Origin: Henckelia pumila
Lineage: Eukaryota; Streptophyta; Magnoliopsida; Lamiales; Gesneriaceae
Direction: 5' to 3'
DNA length: 64,000 nucleotides
NCBI RefSeq assembly: GCF_033568475.1
Contig: NC_133123.1
Location: forward strand, 23,112,622 to 23,176,621
Shown piece after piece: positions 37,030-48,710 of this stretch. Position 1 is the first letter of the stretch, and every line of letters begins with the position of its first letter. Both the position numbers and the translations under genes were made by a program. Under the pieces are notes generated by a model that did no database searches, was not told the DNA's origin, and saw only the letters and a list, made by a program, of their open reading frames with translations.

Positions 37030-37081
37030 AGTTCCCACACCCCACTGCTCCCGCACTAGCTACCACCGCTCACAATCTGTA

Positions 37082-38119
37082 ATGACGCCGGCACCACCAC
37101 TCCCGGCGGCGGCGTTGTCTCTTAGATCCTTCATTCTCTTCTTCTTCTTCCTCGCCGGGCCCGCCACCTGTTGGCGCCCATGGCCCAGCATTCGTCCCAA
37201 CAGCACAGATTCTCTCTTCGTTGGGTCAAAAAAGTACGAGGGCTCATCGGAATTCGTTCAGCTCAAATACCACATGGGTCCCGTCCTCACCGCCAATATC
37301 ACAATCTACCCCATCTGGTACGGCGCTAATTGGCAGAGCTCCCAGAAGCGAATCATCCGGGAGTTCATCTCCTCCATCTCCGCCGAGGACTCCACCGCGC
37401 CCTCCGTCTACGGCTGGTGGAAGACCGTCCGAATGTACACTGACCAGACCGGAGCCAACATCTCGCGGAACGTCCGCCTCGGAGAAGAGAAGAACGACCG
37501 GCTCTGCTCCCACGGCAAATCTCTCACGCGCCTCTCCGTCCAATCGGTGATAAAATCCGCCGTCACCGCCTCCACCCGCCCGCTACCGATCAACCCCAAG
37601 AGCGGCGTTTACCTCCTGCTGACGTCGAGTGACGTGTACGTCCAGGATTTCTGCAACAATGTCTGCGGCTTTCATTACTTCACCTTCCCCTCGATCGTCG
37701 GCTACACGCTGCCGTACGCCTGGGTGGGAAACTCCGCGAAGCTCTGTCCCGGAGTGTGCGCCTACCCATTCGCCGTGCCGGCGTACATTCCGACGCTGAA
37801 GGCGGTGAAGCCTCCAAACGACGACGTAGGGGTGGACGGTATGATTAGCGTGATAGCCCATGAGCTGGCGGAGCTATCCACCAACCCGTTTATCAACGCC
37901 TGGTATGCGGGTGAGGACCCGGTTTTCCCGGTGGAAATAGCCGATTTGTGCGAGGGTATTTACGGAACTGGAGGCGGAGGATCCTACACCGGACAGATGT
38001 TGAACGGCGAAGATGGTGCCACGTTCAACATGAACGGCATCCGACGGCGGTTCTTGGTTCAATGGGTTTGGAATCATCTGGTCAATTACTGCACTGGCCC
38101 TAATGCACTTGATCAGTAA
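37082..38119 (+). CDS. EXORDIUM-like protein (PHI-1 family)
   Basis: Secreted cell-wall/apoplast protein of the phosphate-induced protein 1 (Phi-1/EXORDIUM) family, linked in Arabidopsis to brassinosteroid- and carbon-dependent growth; the biochemical role is not established. Intronless, 345 residues, normal for the family. An N-terminal signal peptide (hydrophobic LRSFILFFFFLAG, cleavage likely near residue 30) is followed by family blocks: LKYHMGPVLTANITIYPIWYG, WWKTVRMYTDQTGANIS, the GVYLLLTSSDVYVQDFC and CGFHYF cysteine region, WVGNSAKLCPGVCAYPFA, and VIAHELAEL (HELAE at 260-264), then NPFINAWY. The HExxE is reminiscent of a zinc-protease motif, but catalysis is not shown for the family. 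The coding part is GC-rich against very AT-rich flanks, as is usual for this gene type. Confidence 0.93.
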   Translation: MTPAPPLPAAALSLRSFILFFFFLAGPATCWRPWPSIRPNSTDSLFVGSKKYEGSSEFVQLKYHMGPVLTANITIYPIWYGANWQSSQKRIIREFISSISAEDSTAPSVYGWWKTVRMYTDQTGANISRNVRLGEEKNDRLCSHGKSLTRLSVQSVIKSAVTASTRPLPINPKSGVYLLLTSSDVYVQDFCNNVCGFHYFTFPSIVGYTLPYAWVGNSAKLCPGVCAYPFAVPAYIPTLKAVKPPNDDVGVDGMISVIAHELAELSTNPFINAWYAGEDPVFPVEIADLCEGIYGTGGGGSYTGQMLNGEDGATFNMNGIRRRFLVQWVWNHLVNYCTGPNALDQ

Positions 38120-39817
38120 ATTAATTACTAGTTTTTATTAGTATTTATTATTATATTTAATAATTTCTGCGTGGGATTTTTTTTTATTTTTTTTAAGTTT
38201 ATAATTAACTGTTCGTTGATTTTGAAATTTTGAACCAAATTTATATTTTTTGGAGTGTCGAGGAATCTACGTAGTTTCAAAATTTTGAAAAAGGGAAAAC
38301 GAGAGTGTCTTTTGAAAGCGAAAGCACATTGAACCAATTATTGTAGTCATTCATATATAATATTTTCATATTTTATAACGATTTTAAGTAATTATTATAA
38401 TATCTTTACAAAGATTAATATAGATACATAATATTTTATATTTAAACAGATTAAATTGAAGGACATATATTAGGTATGTGAAATGAAAGAAGGATCGATT
38501 TTTATTTTTATTTTTTGAAAAAATTAATATCAAAACGTATCGATTGAAATTGAAATAACAGGATATACAAGATTATAAAATATTAAATTATGAAAAACAA
38601 AATTTCAAACATATGAAAAGTTTATTTTAATAATAAAAATCGTGAGTACGACAGAGGTTTGATAGACCTCTACCTACATATGACCATAACCATAACATGG
38701 ATATAAACTAGAGCAAAAGTTGGTTGCATATACATGCATCAAAAGTTTGTTAGGATAAGATATTTAACTTTAATTAATAGTATAGATACACTCATTAATC
38801 ATTATAAATGTTATCATCAATTAATATATACAGCTAACAAAGTAATATATATGACTCGAATAATTTTTAAAACTGGAGTGAAATTTAAATATACAAAGCC
38901 ATTTAATATTAAAACAATATGTTATATTTATTTTTTAAAAAGATGATTATCAATTTTGTAAAAGAAAATAAAACGAAATAAACAACTTCATTTATTTATT
39001 TATTATTTTATTAATAAAAGTACGAAAATGTCAAATCAGTAGCCCCCCTTTGCCCCACTCTATGCAGGACAATTAGCACATCCCAAGGTTGCTTTTCTTT
39101 CTTTTCTCGGGCCTCACCCATTTTTTGGGAAGTATTCCATTAACCCGACCCAATTTTTTTAATTTATTTTTAAAATAAATTTAAATCAAATTACAATCAT
39201 ATAAATTAAGTGTTCGTTCTACAGACGAGATAGCATGATCCAAAAATATTATTTCCATTCTAATATACATTTAAAATAGGATAATATTAATATACATTGC
39301 ATTTTTATAATTATAATTTATATAACTTAACAATTAATTAATAAATTTTATTACATGAATTGAATAAATATCACCTAATTTTTTTTAAAATTGAGATCTT
39401 TTAAAAAAAAAAAAATTTTGAGTAAAACACAAAAAAAATTTAACCTGGGAAATTTCTTTGAAATTAGATATTTTTTTTCGAATATACTGCAAGGCCACTT
39501 GCTGCAAAGTGCAATAATTCTGTCGGGGTCCACTCGTCACGAATATACTGCGAGATGAATCAATTCGCAAGTTTCTTCTTTATTAATCGAGTATTTGTGT
39601 ATAAATTTTCAGAAACTACTCCACAAAAATCAAACAATTACATTTCAATTTTTTTTTAGATGTAGTCGTGTAGCAAAAAACACACACACACACACACTTT
39701 TTCAAATTAACTATATATCTAAAAAAACAAAAGAAGTTTTCAAAAAACAAAAACAAAAAAACAAAAACAAAAAGTTCATCAACCAAAAATAAAAATTAAT
39801 GTGTTACAGAAATCTTT
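38120..39817. other. AT-rich intergenic DNA
   Basis: 3' UTR of the EXORDIUM-like gene, then low-complexity DNA with A-runs, a (CA)n run (39689-39706) and AAACAAAAAC repeats (39720-39775). No gene. Confidence 0.5.
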
Positions 39818-39822
39818 CAAAT

Positions 39823-40097
39823 TGTTGTGAAAAAATAAAAATTTATGATAAAAAGTAAATACTCAAAAACTCAAAATATATCAAACTCTACACTTTATAA
39901 TATTTTTCTCTCAACTCAATTATATTTTTCATCACAAATGAAGACCTATTTATAGATCCACATTTGAGATTAGTCCAAAAATAAATACATCATCATCTAC
40001 ATCATCACACACTAATTTTTCACATTTTACAACTCAATATTCAACATTCAACATTCAATATTCAACATAATATTAATAATAATAATATTTTTCAACA
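39823..40097 (-). repeat. 3' LTR of the copia element
   Basis: TGTTGTGAAA...TTTTCAACA, paired with 45758-46025. It includes a minus-strand TATAAATAG (about 39949-39957). Immediately inside (40098-40109, minus strand) is the polypurine tract CACAAGGGGGAG. Confidence 0.85.
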
Positions 40098-40269
40098 CTC
40101 CCCCTTGTGATGATGATCGTGATATGATGACTGTCTTCATTACGTGTTTTATACTGGCTCGTTAAAAACCTTACTAGGAAAAACCCAGTGGGATAAAAAT
40201 CATAGTAAGGAAAAAAAGTGCAGCCACGTAAACTCCCCCTCATGTTAACATGAGTGATTCTTCACATAT

Positions 40270-43200
40270 TCCGCAGATTGCGCATCCCAATGTTGTATAT
40301 ATGCTTTCTGAATATCGTCGTGGGAAGTGCCTTTGTGAAGAGATCTGATGAGTTCTCACTTGATTGAATATAACAGATATCAATATTTTTATTCTTCTCA
40401 AGCTCTTGAGTGTAGGCAAAGAACTTTGGGGGTATATGTTTTGTTCTGTTACTTTTGATGTATCATTCTTTCATTTGAGCAATACATGCAGCATTGTCTT
40501 CATACAACGTCACAGGCTTCTTGTCTACTGATAATCCATAAGAAGTTTGGATATGTTGTGTCATTGATTTTAGCCAAACACATTCACGGCTTGCTTCATG
40601 TAGCGCAATAATCTCAGCGTGATTTGATGAAGTTGTTACGAGTGTTTGTTTTTATGAACGTCAAGAAATTGCGGTGCCTCCACGAGTAAATACATATCCG
40701 GTTTGGGAACGTGCCTTATGTGGATCAGATAAATATCCAGCATCGGCATACCAATGATACTTTGATTGGTGTCTTTTGAGTACAAAAGTCCCAAATCTGT
40801 CGTTCCTCGTAGATAACGAAATATATGTTTAATTCCGTTCCAGTGCCTCTTTGTTGGATATGAACTAAATCTTGCCAATAAATTTACAGCAAAAGATATA
40901 TCAGGTCTAGTGCAATTTGCAAGATACATAAGGGCACCAATGACACTTAGATATGGTACTTCTGGACCAAGAATAATTTCATCATCTTCACATGAACGGA
41001 ATGGATCCTTTTCTATGTTTAATGATCTTACAACCATTGGAGTATTTAATGGATTTGATTTATCCATATTAAAACGTTTAAGGATCTTTTCTGTATAATT
41101 TGTCTGGTGAACAAAAATTTCATATTCTTGTTGTTCGATTTGCAAACCCAAACAATACTTAGTTTTTCCAAGATCCTTCATTTCGAATTCTTCCTTCAAG
41201 TACATCATAACTTCTTGAATTTCTTAATTCGTTCCAATGATGTTTAAATCATCAACATATACAGCAATAATTACACATCCGAATGTTGTTTTCTTGATGA
41301 AAACACAAGGGCATATTGGATCATTTACATATCCCTTTTTCATCAAGTTCTCACTTAGCCGATTATACCACATTCGGCCGGATTGCTTTAACCCATATAA
41401 TGATCTTTGCAATTTTACAGAATAAAATTCGCTGGGTTTTGAACTTTGTGCTTCAGGCATCTTAAATCCTTCGGGAATTTTCATGTATATATCACTATCA
41501 AGTGATCCGTATAAGTAAGCTGTAACAACATCCATAAGACATATTTTCAAATTTTCAGACACTGCCAAACTAATTAAATATCGAAACTTAATTGCATCCA
41601 TAACAGGAAAATACGTTTCTTCATAATCAATTTCAGGCCTTTGAGAAAAACCTTGTGCAACAAGTCTAGCTTTATATCTGACTATTTCATTTTTCTCATT
41701 TCGCTTTCGAATAAAAATCCATTTGTATCCAACAGGTTTTACACCTTCAGGTGTGAGGACTATAGGTCCAAAAATATTACGTTTATTCAGCGAATCCAAT
41801 TCAACCTGGATGGCATCTTTCCATTTTGCCCAATCATGACGAGTTTTACATTCACCAAAGGTCTTTGGTTCATGATCATCGTTTTCATTTATGATGTCAC
41901 ATGCCACATTATAAGAAAATATCTCATCAATATCTTTTATACCTTTTCGGTTTCATATTTTTCCAGTATTAATATAATTGATAGAGATTTCACGATTCTC
42001 GTCAGTTTGTGGTTCTGACAGAACATTTTCATCATCAGGTGTTTTTTCTGGAACACCATTTTCTATTTTATGATCATCGTGTTTCTCTATGCCTTTTCAT
42101 TTCCGAGGATTTTTATCCTTGGAACCGACTGACCTTCCACACTTCAAACGTTTTATGACATCATGAGTGTCTTCAATTTGTTTCTTTGGAATTTCAATTC
42201 GAGCAGGGGCATTTACAGCATGTATATATGATTTTGTTACCCCTTTTGTGTCTGCAAATGCATCTGGCATTTGATTTGCAATTTTTTGCAAGTGCACAAT
42301 TTGTTGTACATCTTTCTCACATTGTTTGGTCCTTGGATCCAAATGTAACAATGATAGTACATTCCATGTGATTTCTTTTTCGATGTGTTTCTTTTCTCCT
42401 CCTAACATTGGGAAGATTTTTTCATTAAAATGACAATCAGCAAAACGTGCTGTAAACACATCGTCTGTCCGAGGCTCAAGATATCGAATGATTGATGGGC
42501 TATCATAACCAATATAAATACCGATTTTTTTTGAGGACCCATTTTTGATCGTTAAGGTGGTGCAATAGGCACATACACCATACATCCAAAAATTCTCAGA
42601 TGAGAAATATTTGGTTCTTTACCAAATGCAAGCTGCAATGGGGAGAATTTATGATATGCACTTGGTCTGATACGAATTAATGCCGCAACATGTAAAATTG
42701 CATGTCCACATATAGAAATAGGGAGTTTTGTTCTCATAATCATTGGTCTAGCAATCAGTTGTAGATGTTTAATCAATGATTCGGCTAATCTATTCTGTGT
42801 ATGAACATGAGCAACATGATGTTCAACAGTAATTTCCATTGACATACAATAGTCATTGAAAGTTTGGGAAGTAAATTCTCCAGCATTATCAAGTCTTATT
42901 TTCTTGATTGTATAATCGAGAAATTGATTTCGCAATTTTATTATTTGAGCCATTAGTTTTGCAAATGCCACATTTTGAGTTGACAATAAGCATACATGTG
43001 ACCATCTGCTAGAGACATCGATCAATACCATAAAATATCGAAATGGTCCACATGGTGGATGAATTGGCCCACAAATATCACCCTGAATACGTTCAAGAAA
43101 TATGGGTGATTTTGTTTGGATTTTAGCTGGTGATGGTCTTATAATAAATTTTCCAAGAGAACATGATTTACATTGAAACTTATTATTCTGAAAGATCTTC

Positions 43201-43805
43201 TGGTCTTTCAATGGATGACCATGCGTATTTTCAATAATTCTTCGCATCATTATTGAACCAGGACGTCCCAATCGATCATGCAAATTGATTAATATTAAAG
43301 AACTATTAACCACCATATTTGATTCGATTTACCTTATATGTGTATAATGCAATCCAGTAGGGAGCATTGATAATTTTTCAACCACATATTTCTTTCTTGA
43401 TTTATATGTGGTAAGACACATATATTTCTGATTTCCATCAGTTATCGTCTCAGTATCATATCCATGAGAATATATGTCATTAAAACTCAACAAATTTCTT
43501 TTCGATTGTGGTGAATATAAAGCATCATTTATCAAAAATTTTGTACCATTAGGTAACAAAAAATGTGATTTTCCACAACCTTCAATCAAGTCTACAGGAC
43601 CTGATATTGTATTCACCATTGTTTTTATTGGTTTTATTTCCAAGAAATATCTTTCATCTCGCATAATAGTGTGTGTTGTACCACTATCCGGTATGCAAAT
43701 TTCCATGATATTATTTCCATGTTTGCTCATAACATTTTCCATATCAAACTTCACAAAAATGCAATAAAAAAAAATTAAGTACAATACAAATGCAAAATAT
43801 AACAT
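40270..43805 (-). pseudogene. pol: Broken copia pol (protease, integrase, RT, RNase H)
   Basis: Minus-strand pieces read in order: protease with DSGTTHTI (43329-43805); integrase with a CKSC zinc half and core (42552-43316); continuation with GIYIGYDSPSIIRYLEP (42097-42585); reverse transcriptase with YKARLVAQGF, QSLYGLKQ-like RSLYGLKQSGRMW and YVDD (41224-41907); RT thumb/RNase H (40636-41208) with remnants to about 40270. Breaks: stop 43329-43331, a 1-nt shift in an A8 run (42525-42532 on plus), stop 42097-42099, stop 41953-41955 (TGA where a Trp is expected), stop 41224-41226, a shift near 40755, and TGA/TAA at 40661-40663 and 40652-40654. It cannot make a working polyprotein. Confidence 0.88.
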
Positions 43806-43865
43806 GCTTTATAATACAAGAATGTATAAAAATACAAATTTGTTACAATCTAATCCCACTAATCT

Positions 43866-44913
43866 TTTAATCAATGTCTTCGAAATCATTCAAAAAATCT
43901 GCAGCATTGAAACTAGTTGAACCAATTAAATGGTCACTATTTTCAACAAAATTGGTCTCTTTTCCTTTCTCCTTTGTCGATTTTTTATAGAGCTTACATA
44001 GGTGCTCAGGGGTTCAAAAAATATGTGACCAATGTCCTGGAGTGCCACATCTATAACAAACACTCTCAGATCTTTTTGAGTGATTTTCATTTTCACTCGT
44101 ATTTTCATGCTGCCTTTTTGGTGGGTGGTTTGTGACGTTCTTTTGAGATGAGTTATTGAAATAAGTATCTCGATTATTTTCATATCCACGGCCACGACCA
44201 CGACCGCGATAATTTTTACGTCCACGTCCACGCCCACGCCCATTTCCTCGACCTCGTCCACGACCAAATTCTGGTATATGTCTTTGATTTTGGTTTTTAT
44301 TTTTCATTACGACATTTGTTTCAGGAAATGCCGTTGATCCAGTGGGTCGGGATTGATGATTTCTTATTAACAATTCGTTGTCATTTTCCGCCACAAGAAG
44401 ACATGCAATGAGTTCAGAATATCTCGTAAAACCACGCACTCTATACTGTTTCTGTAGAGTTATATTTGATGCGTGAAAAGTGGAAAATGTTTTCTCAAGC
44501 ATTTCCATCTCTGTGACTTCAAGTTCACAGAATTTTAATTGCGAGACTATTCGATACATCGCAGAATTATAATCACTGACTTTTTTAAAGTCTTGGATTC
44601 TCAATGAATTTCATTCATCACGGGGGGTCGGAAGTATCACTTCCCTTATATGCTCAAATCTTTCTTTCAACTCTTTTCATAAAATCATTGGGTCTTTTTC
44701 TGTGAGATACTCACATTTCAACCCTTCATCAAAATGTCGACGTAAGAAAATCATTGCCTTTGCTTTATTTTGTGAGGTTGATATATTGATTTCTTTGATG
44801 GTATCACTTAGACCCAATGACTCAAGATGCATCTCTACATCGAGAGTTCATGACATATAATTTTTTCCAGTGATATCGAGCGCAACGAATTCAATCTTTG
44901 CCAAATTTGACAT
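43866..44913 (-). pseudogene. gag: Broken copia gag with nonsense mutations but no frameshift
   Basis: One reading frame runs from ATG 44911-44913 to about 43866 on the minus strand. It is interrupted by TGA at 44848-44850, 44677-44679, 44611-44613 and 44014-44016. The first three fall where this kind of Gag normally has Trp (TGG to TGA); the fourth fits CGA to TGA. The largest open piece (44014-44604) has a Gly-Arg-rich RGRGRGRG tract and a zinc knuckle (CYRCGTPGHWS) whose last Cys is lost. No indel is needed to keep the frame. Confidence 0.8.
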
Positions 44914-44944
44914 GGTGGTACTAGAAAAATAACAATGCATTTTA

Positions 44945-45118
44945 TTAGTTAATTTCTATTAGTATGATAATACAAAATAATGGAAGGACGAAAATTACAA
45001 GTGCGTATATAAATAGATAAAAAATCTGTGGTGAAAAATCGCCGGTGAGTACAAAACTCGTGAGCATGATGATCATAGTCGTTATGAAAAATAGCCTTAG
45101 AAAGGTCAAAAACTCCAT
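44945..45118 (-). CDS. Small hydrophobic ORF in the copia leader, unknown function
   Basis: I do not recognise this 57-residue frame. It starts at ATG 45116-45118 (MEFLTFLRLFFITTM), has two strongly hydrophobic segments and ends 31 bp before the gag ATG. Upstream on the same strand is CTATAAATATG (TATA-like, 45205-45217) followed by a leader rich in CTCTTTCTCTC, so it has the look of a small transcription unit or a captured host fragment. It could equally be a chance frame in the retrotransposon leader. Confidence 0.3.
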   Translation of the reverse strand: MEFLTFLRLFFITTMIIMLTSFVLTGDFSPQIFYLFIYALVIFVLPLFCIIILIEIN

Positions 45119-45337
45119 CTTCTTCTTTTTCGAAAAAAAACCGAGGAGAAAATATTTTGAGAGAAAGAGTGAATTTGGTGTGATTGAAAATGAATTTGAG
45201 TGAACATATTTATAGGGCAAAAATTAGCCGTTTGTGACCGTTGGGGGTAAAGAAAAAAAATCGAGTATGTGTTGAATAAAAATTTGTGATAATGATGCAA
45301 TGCATATAATGATAATCATAATTAAATAATTATGTAT

Positions 45338-45533
45338 ATCATATCACATTATTATAAGGTCGGTGTCGTAGACAGCTTTTTATATAATATTGTGAAATTA
45401 TACTAATATAGTTAGTATAAAGTTAGGTATAATATATCATATCACATTATTATAAGATCGGTGTCATAGACAGCCTTTTATATAATAACATGAAATTATA
45501 CAAATATGATTATATTGTTTAAAAATCTTAGAG
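45338..45533 (-). repeat. 98-bp tandem duplication in the copia leader
   Basis: ATCATATCACATTATTATAA followed by GGTCGGTGTCGTAGACAGC (45338) recurs at 45436 as AGATCGGTGTCATAGACAGC, with the ATATAATA tail also repeated. The two units differ at several bases. Confidence 0.75.
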
Positions 45534-45757
45534 GCTTTTATACGTGTCGTATCCCTTACCGGGAGTGTGGGATGTCGTCTTAACATCCTCCCAGGATTTA
45601 TAACAAGTTTTTGAAATTCATAACATGATATTATACACAATAAAAATATATAAACAGTAAAAGTGAATATTCTTACTTGTTGATTATTTTTGACTTCTTT
45701 TTGTATTTTGGAGCGTCGGAACTTATAGAGAACCTTCGAGCGATCGTGCTGATAACG

Positions 45758-46025
45758 TGTTGTGAAAAAGTAAAAATTTACGGTAAAAAGTAAATACTCC
45801 AAAACTCAAAATATATCAAACTCTACACTTTATAATATTTTTCTCTCAACTCAATAGTATTTTTCATCACAAATGAAGACCTATTTATAGATCCACATTT
45901 GAGATTAGTCCAAAAATAAATACATCATCATCTACATCATCACACACTAATTTTCCACATTTTACAACTCAATATTCAACATTCAATATTCAACATAATA
46001 TTATTAATAATAATATTTTTCAACT
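45758..46025 (-). repeat. 5' LTR of the copia element
   Basis: Pairs with 39823-40097. On the minus strand the interior begins CGTTATCAGCACGA right after this LTR, a leader start seen in many plant copia elements and the place where the primer binding site should be. Confidence 0.85.
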
Positions 46026-46141
46026 CAAATCTCATTATTTCATTTACATTACATGTATATTTTTTCACGTCAAAACTAATTCGTCTAGGTTGCAATTGGA
46101 TGTAATGATTTTTTTTTAAAGCCAAACAACACTAATATAAA

Positions 46142-46286
46142 TTAAACAGACATGTCCCTTAAAACATGAGGTTTCAACCACGAAGGAACAAACGAAACAA
46201 ATTCCAACTGATTTCCAAAAGAAAATCCAAGGTGAGCCAAGAAATGTGCGACGCCGTTACCTTCACGATAACCATGAATAACCGCA
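46142..46286 (-). pseudogene. Relic of a plant RNase H-like (LINE-type) C-terminus
   Basis: The minus strand reads HGYREGNGVAHFLAHLGFSF and onward to a stop at 46142-46144. This is the REGNxVAxxLA end of RNase H-like domains found at the C-terminus of plant LINE-type proteins and their derivatives. A poly-T run at about 46110-46118 (poly-A on the minus strand) follows shortly after, consistent with a 5'-truncated LINE insertion. Only about 48 codons remain. Confidence 0.6.
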
Positions 46287-46744
46287 ACCCCGTGAATTAT
46301 TTATTTACACATTAGTTATATAAATAGATTAAATTCAAAATGACAACATTATTCAGTTGAATGTCATCTTATTTTACATGAAATATTATATAAACATGAA
46401 ATGAGTTGATTTGAAATTTATGCTCTTATTTATCTAAACAAATAAATATTTAAATATATTTGAAAGCATTTCATCCAAGCACAACCCTAAGATCCTAAAT
46501 AAAAAAATGTTATTTAGTCCTTTCGAGTGAAATATGCTGATGTATATAATTAATATAAATGCCAAATGAAAAAATAAACACATACATCATGAAATGTCAA
46601 TTTATTTCATTTTCAATTTTGGAGCATAACACACACCGTAAAGTTCAAATAAATTATCGGATTATGGATGTTATTTTTTATATATAATTTTGTGCATTTA
46701 ATTAAGCGGTTGCAAAATCTAATATCAATATGTGTGATTTAAAT

Positions 46745-47066
46745 TAGAGTTGTCAAAGTAGGTTGGGTCCGCAGGTTGATCCACCCCGCTATATAAACGG
46801 ATTGAGTTAACAAATTTCTAATTCATCTAAATAGTGGGTCGATCCGACCCATCAAGTAGTGGGTTGTGGTGAGTTGCGGGCCAACCTGCACTAATCCGCC
46901 GTATATAACTAAAAATTTATGGGTTAACCCGTCCCGCACTATCAAATAGGTGGGTTAGGTTGCTAATTTTCCAACCCGCCTAAATAGTGGGCTAGCCCGC
47001 TCCGCCCCATCAATCGACGAGTTTTGGTGGGTTGCTACGTCCCGCCGGCCCGTTTTGACCGCTATA
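46745..47066. mobile_element. hAT-like MITE, TAGAGNNGTCAAA family, copy 3 (best preserved)
   Basis: The left end TAGAGTTGTCAAAGTAGG and the right end CGTTTTGACCGCTATA are inverted. The perfect 8-bp duplication ATTTAAAT lies at 46737-46744 and 47067-47074. The interior repeats GTGGGTTG/GACCCATC motifs. No coding capacity. Confidence 0.8.
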
Positions 47067-47074
47067 ATTTAAAT

Positions 47075-48710
47075 TCGGACATACATTTTGGTGTCACACT
47101 TGAGTTGATTCTGATTTGTGATGGAGTTACGTTTAGATCATCACATTCCAATTTCCAATTAATCGAGCAAGTTATGCGAACATTTTGTTAAATTAGATCC
47201 GAATTTGGAATTGAAACCTGTCTATGCTGCCCTTCGAGTGTCCAGATACCCGAAGAAAAATCGAACATATCAGATCTCTTTGCAGATCAATCGATTTGAT
47301 TTACAAAGATGATCTAATCCATTGATCCTGGCAGACGGGTACCCCGTTTGCCAACATAAGCCGACCCTCAAATTTGATATTTCATACCAAATTTGAAATT
47401 TTTGTATAATATTTTGTAGTGTCTAAAAAATCACGCGTTTTTAAGTCATTTATAAATATATATATATATATATTCGTAAATTTAAATATTTTTTTAAAAG
47501 CTGGTTTTGGGCTCGTTAGTCATTAATTTTGACTAACTAGACACATTTCCTACCACATGCGCAATTATTAAATTGCTCTTTTTCTTTTTCTTTTTTCTTT
47601 TTCTTTTCCTTTTTACTTCACTTCTTTTGCTTTTTCTGCTACAATTCATACTTTCTTTCTATTGATTTATTTGTGTGTGTTTTTTTTATGTGTGTTGAGA
47701 AATTTATTGAGAAAATAAAATGAAATCCAAAGTAACTTTCATAAAGTTTGTTGGTTAACATAAGCGGTGGAGGGGCATGTTTCGATTTAATATAGCATAG
47801 AGATTTGTGATTTTAATTGTTTCAAGGCTTGAAGTTTTGAAACAATACAAGGCCCCATGTCACTCAATTCGTCGTATCTTTGTATTGGAGTTGTTAAATA
47901 AATCTTTTGATTATTTTTATGGTTAGTTAAATTGAAAATAATAATGCAACTATACTAACTGGTTCTAGATTGTGCTCCATTTAAATAAGTCAGGAAGTGC
48001 TAGAAGTTATAGGTAGACCATACATAGATATAGGTAGTATTTGCAACCTTTAAACATAAATGATTATAAATTTTTTCTAACAAATTTAGTAACGTTGTGT
48101 TTGGTACGAGGATTTCAATGTTTGATGGATTTGGAACTACAAATATCATTTTAGTGTTTGATAAAAATAAGATTTCGAAATTAAATTGAAATTTGATGGA
48201 ACTTCATAGTATTTTTCAACTAAATAGAATTCTTATTAGATTAGTCGGATTTCGTAAGATTGCATATGATTTGAGTTTTAAGAATTATGATAAAATTTTA
48301 AAATTATATTTATATAACTTATTCGTAAATTTCAAATATTCTTTGCAAATTTTACAAAATATCATTTATCTAAAAAAATATTATCAATTTATAATGTTAT
48401 ATTTTAAAATTTTACCGAATGAAATTTCAATTCAAATTCCAAATTCTTTTTTTTTTATAAATCCAATACGCACTTATTTTTAAAGATTATGAATACTAGA
48501 ATATAGTACATGTATTAGACCATCAACCATGCAATAAGATTTTCATAAATTTTAAATTATGAAATAATGTAAATTATCATTAACTAAGTTAGTAACCCAT
48601 GTACCTAAATTATAAACTACACTTTCATACTATTAAACTTAAAGGCAGGAAAAAAAATTATTTTAAAAAATAACATAGCTACATTCCTACATCAAATTTG
48701 GCATATTACT
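47075..48710. other. Intergenic AT-rich DNA
   Basis: A short (TA)n run at 47456-47472, a pyrimidine-rich tract at 47575-47640 and a region 48095-48480 whose ends (GTGTTTGGTACGAGG / AATCCAATACGCAC) may be decayed MITE termini. No gene recognised. Confidence 0.4.

Larger units (their letters stand above)
39823..46025 (-). mobile_element. Decayed Ty1/copia retrotransposon
   Basis: A complete but inactivated element read on the minus strand, with short LTRs (39823-40097 and 45758-46025) and the 5-bp duplication CAAAT (39818-39822, 46026-46030). Order on the minus strand: leader, gag with zinc knuckle, protease, integrase, reverse transcriptase, RNase H, purine tract. Protease-integrase-RT order defines Ty1/copia. 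The LTRs differ by roughly 3 percent by eye plus indels, so it is much older than the gypsy element. The terminal CA of the outer 5' LTR edge has become CT. Gag and pol carry many stops and at least two frameshifts. Confidence 0.9.

Noticed and set aside
43474-43767. Plus-strand frames inside the copia element, also 41641-42018 and 43917-44135
   Set aside because: Antisense shadows of protease, integrase, RT and gag on the minus strand.
47101-47345. Possible gene or organelle-DNA fragment (less AT-rich stretch)
   Set aside because: No open frame of note, and no plastid or mitochondrial gene could be recognised.
48193-48483. 96-codon frame
   Set aside because: AT-driven composition (I, L, Y, F, K, N) and no homology recognised; it overlaps possible MITE sequence.
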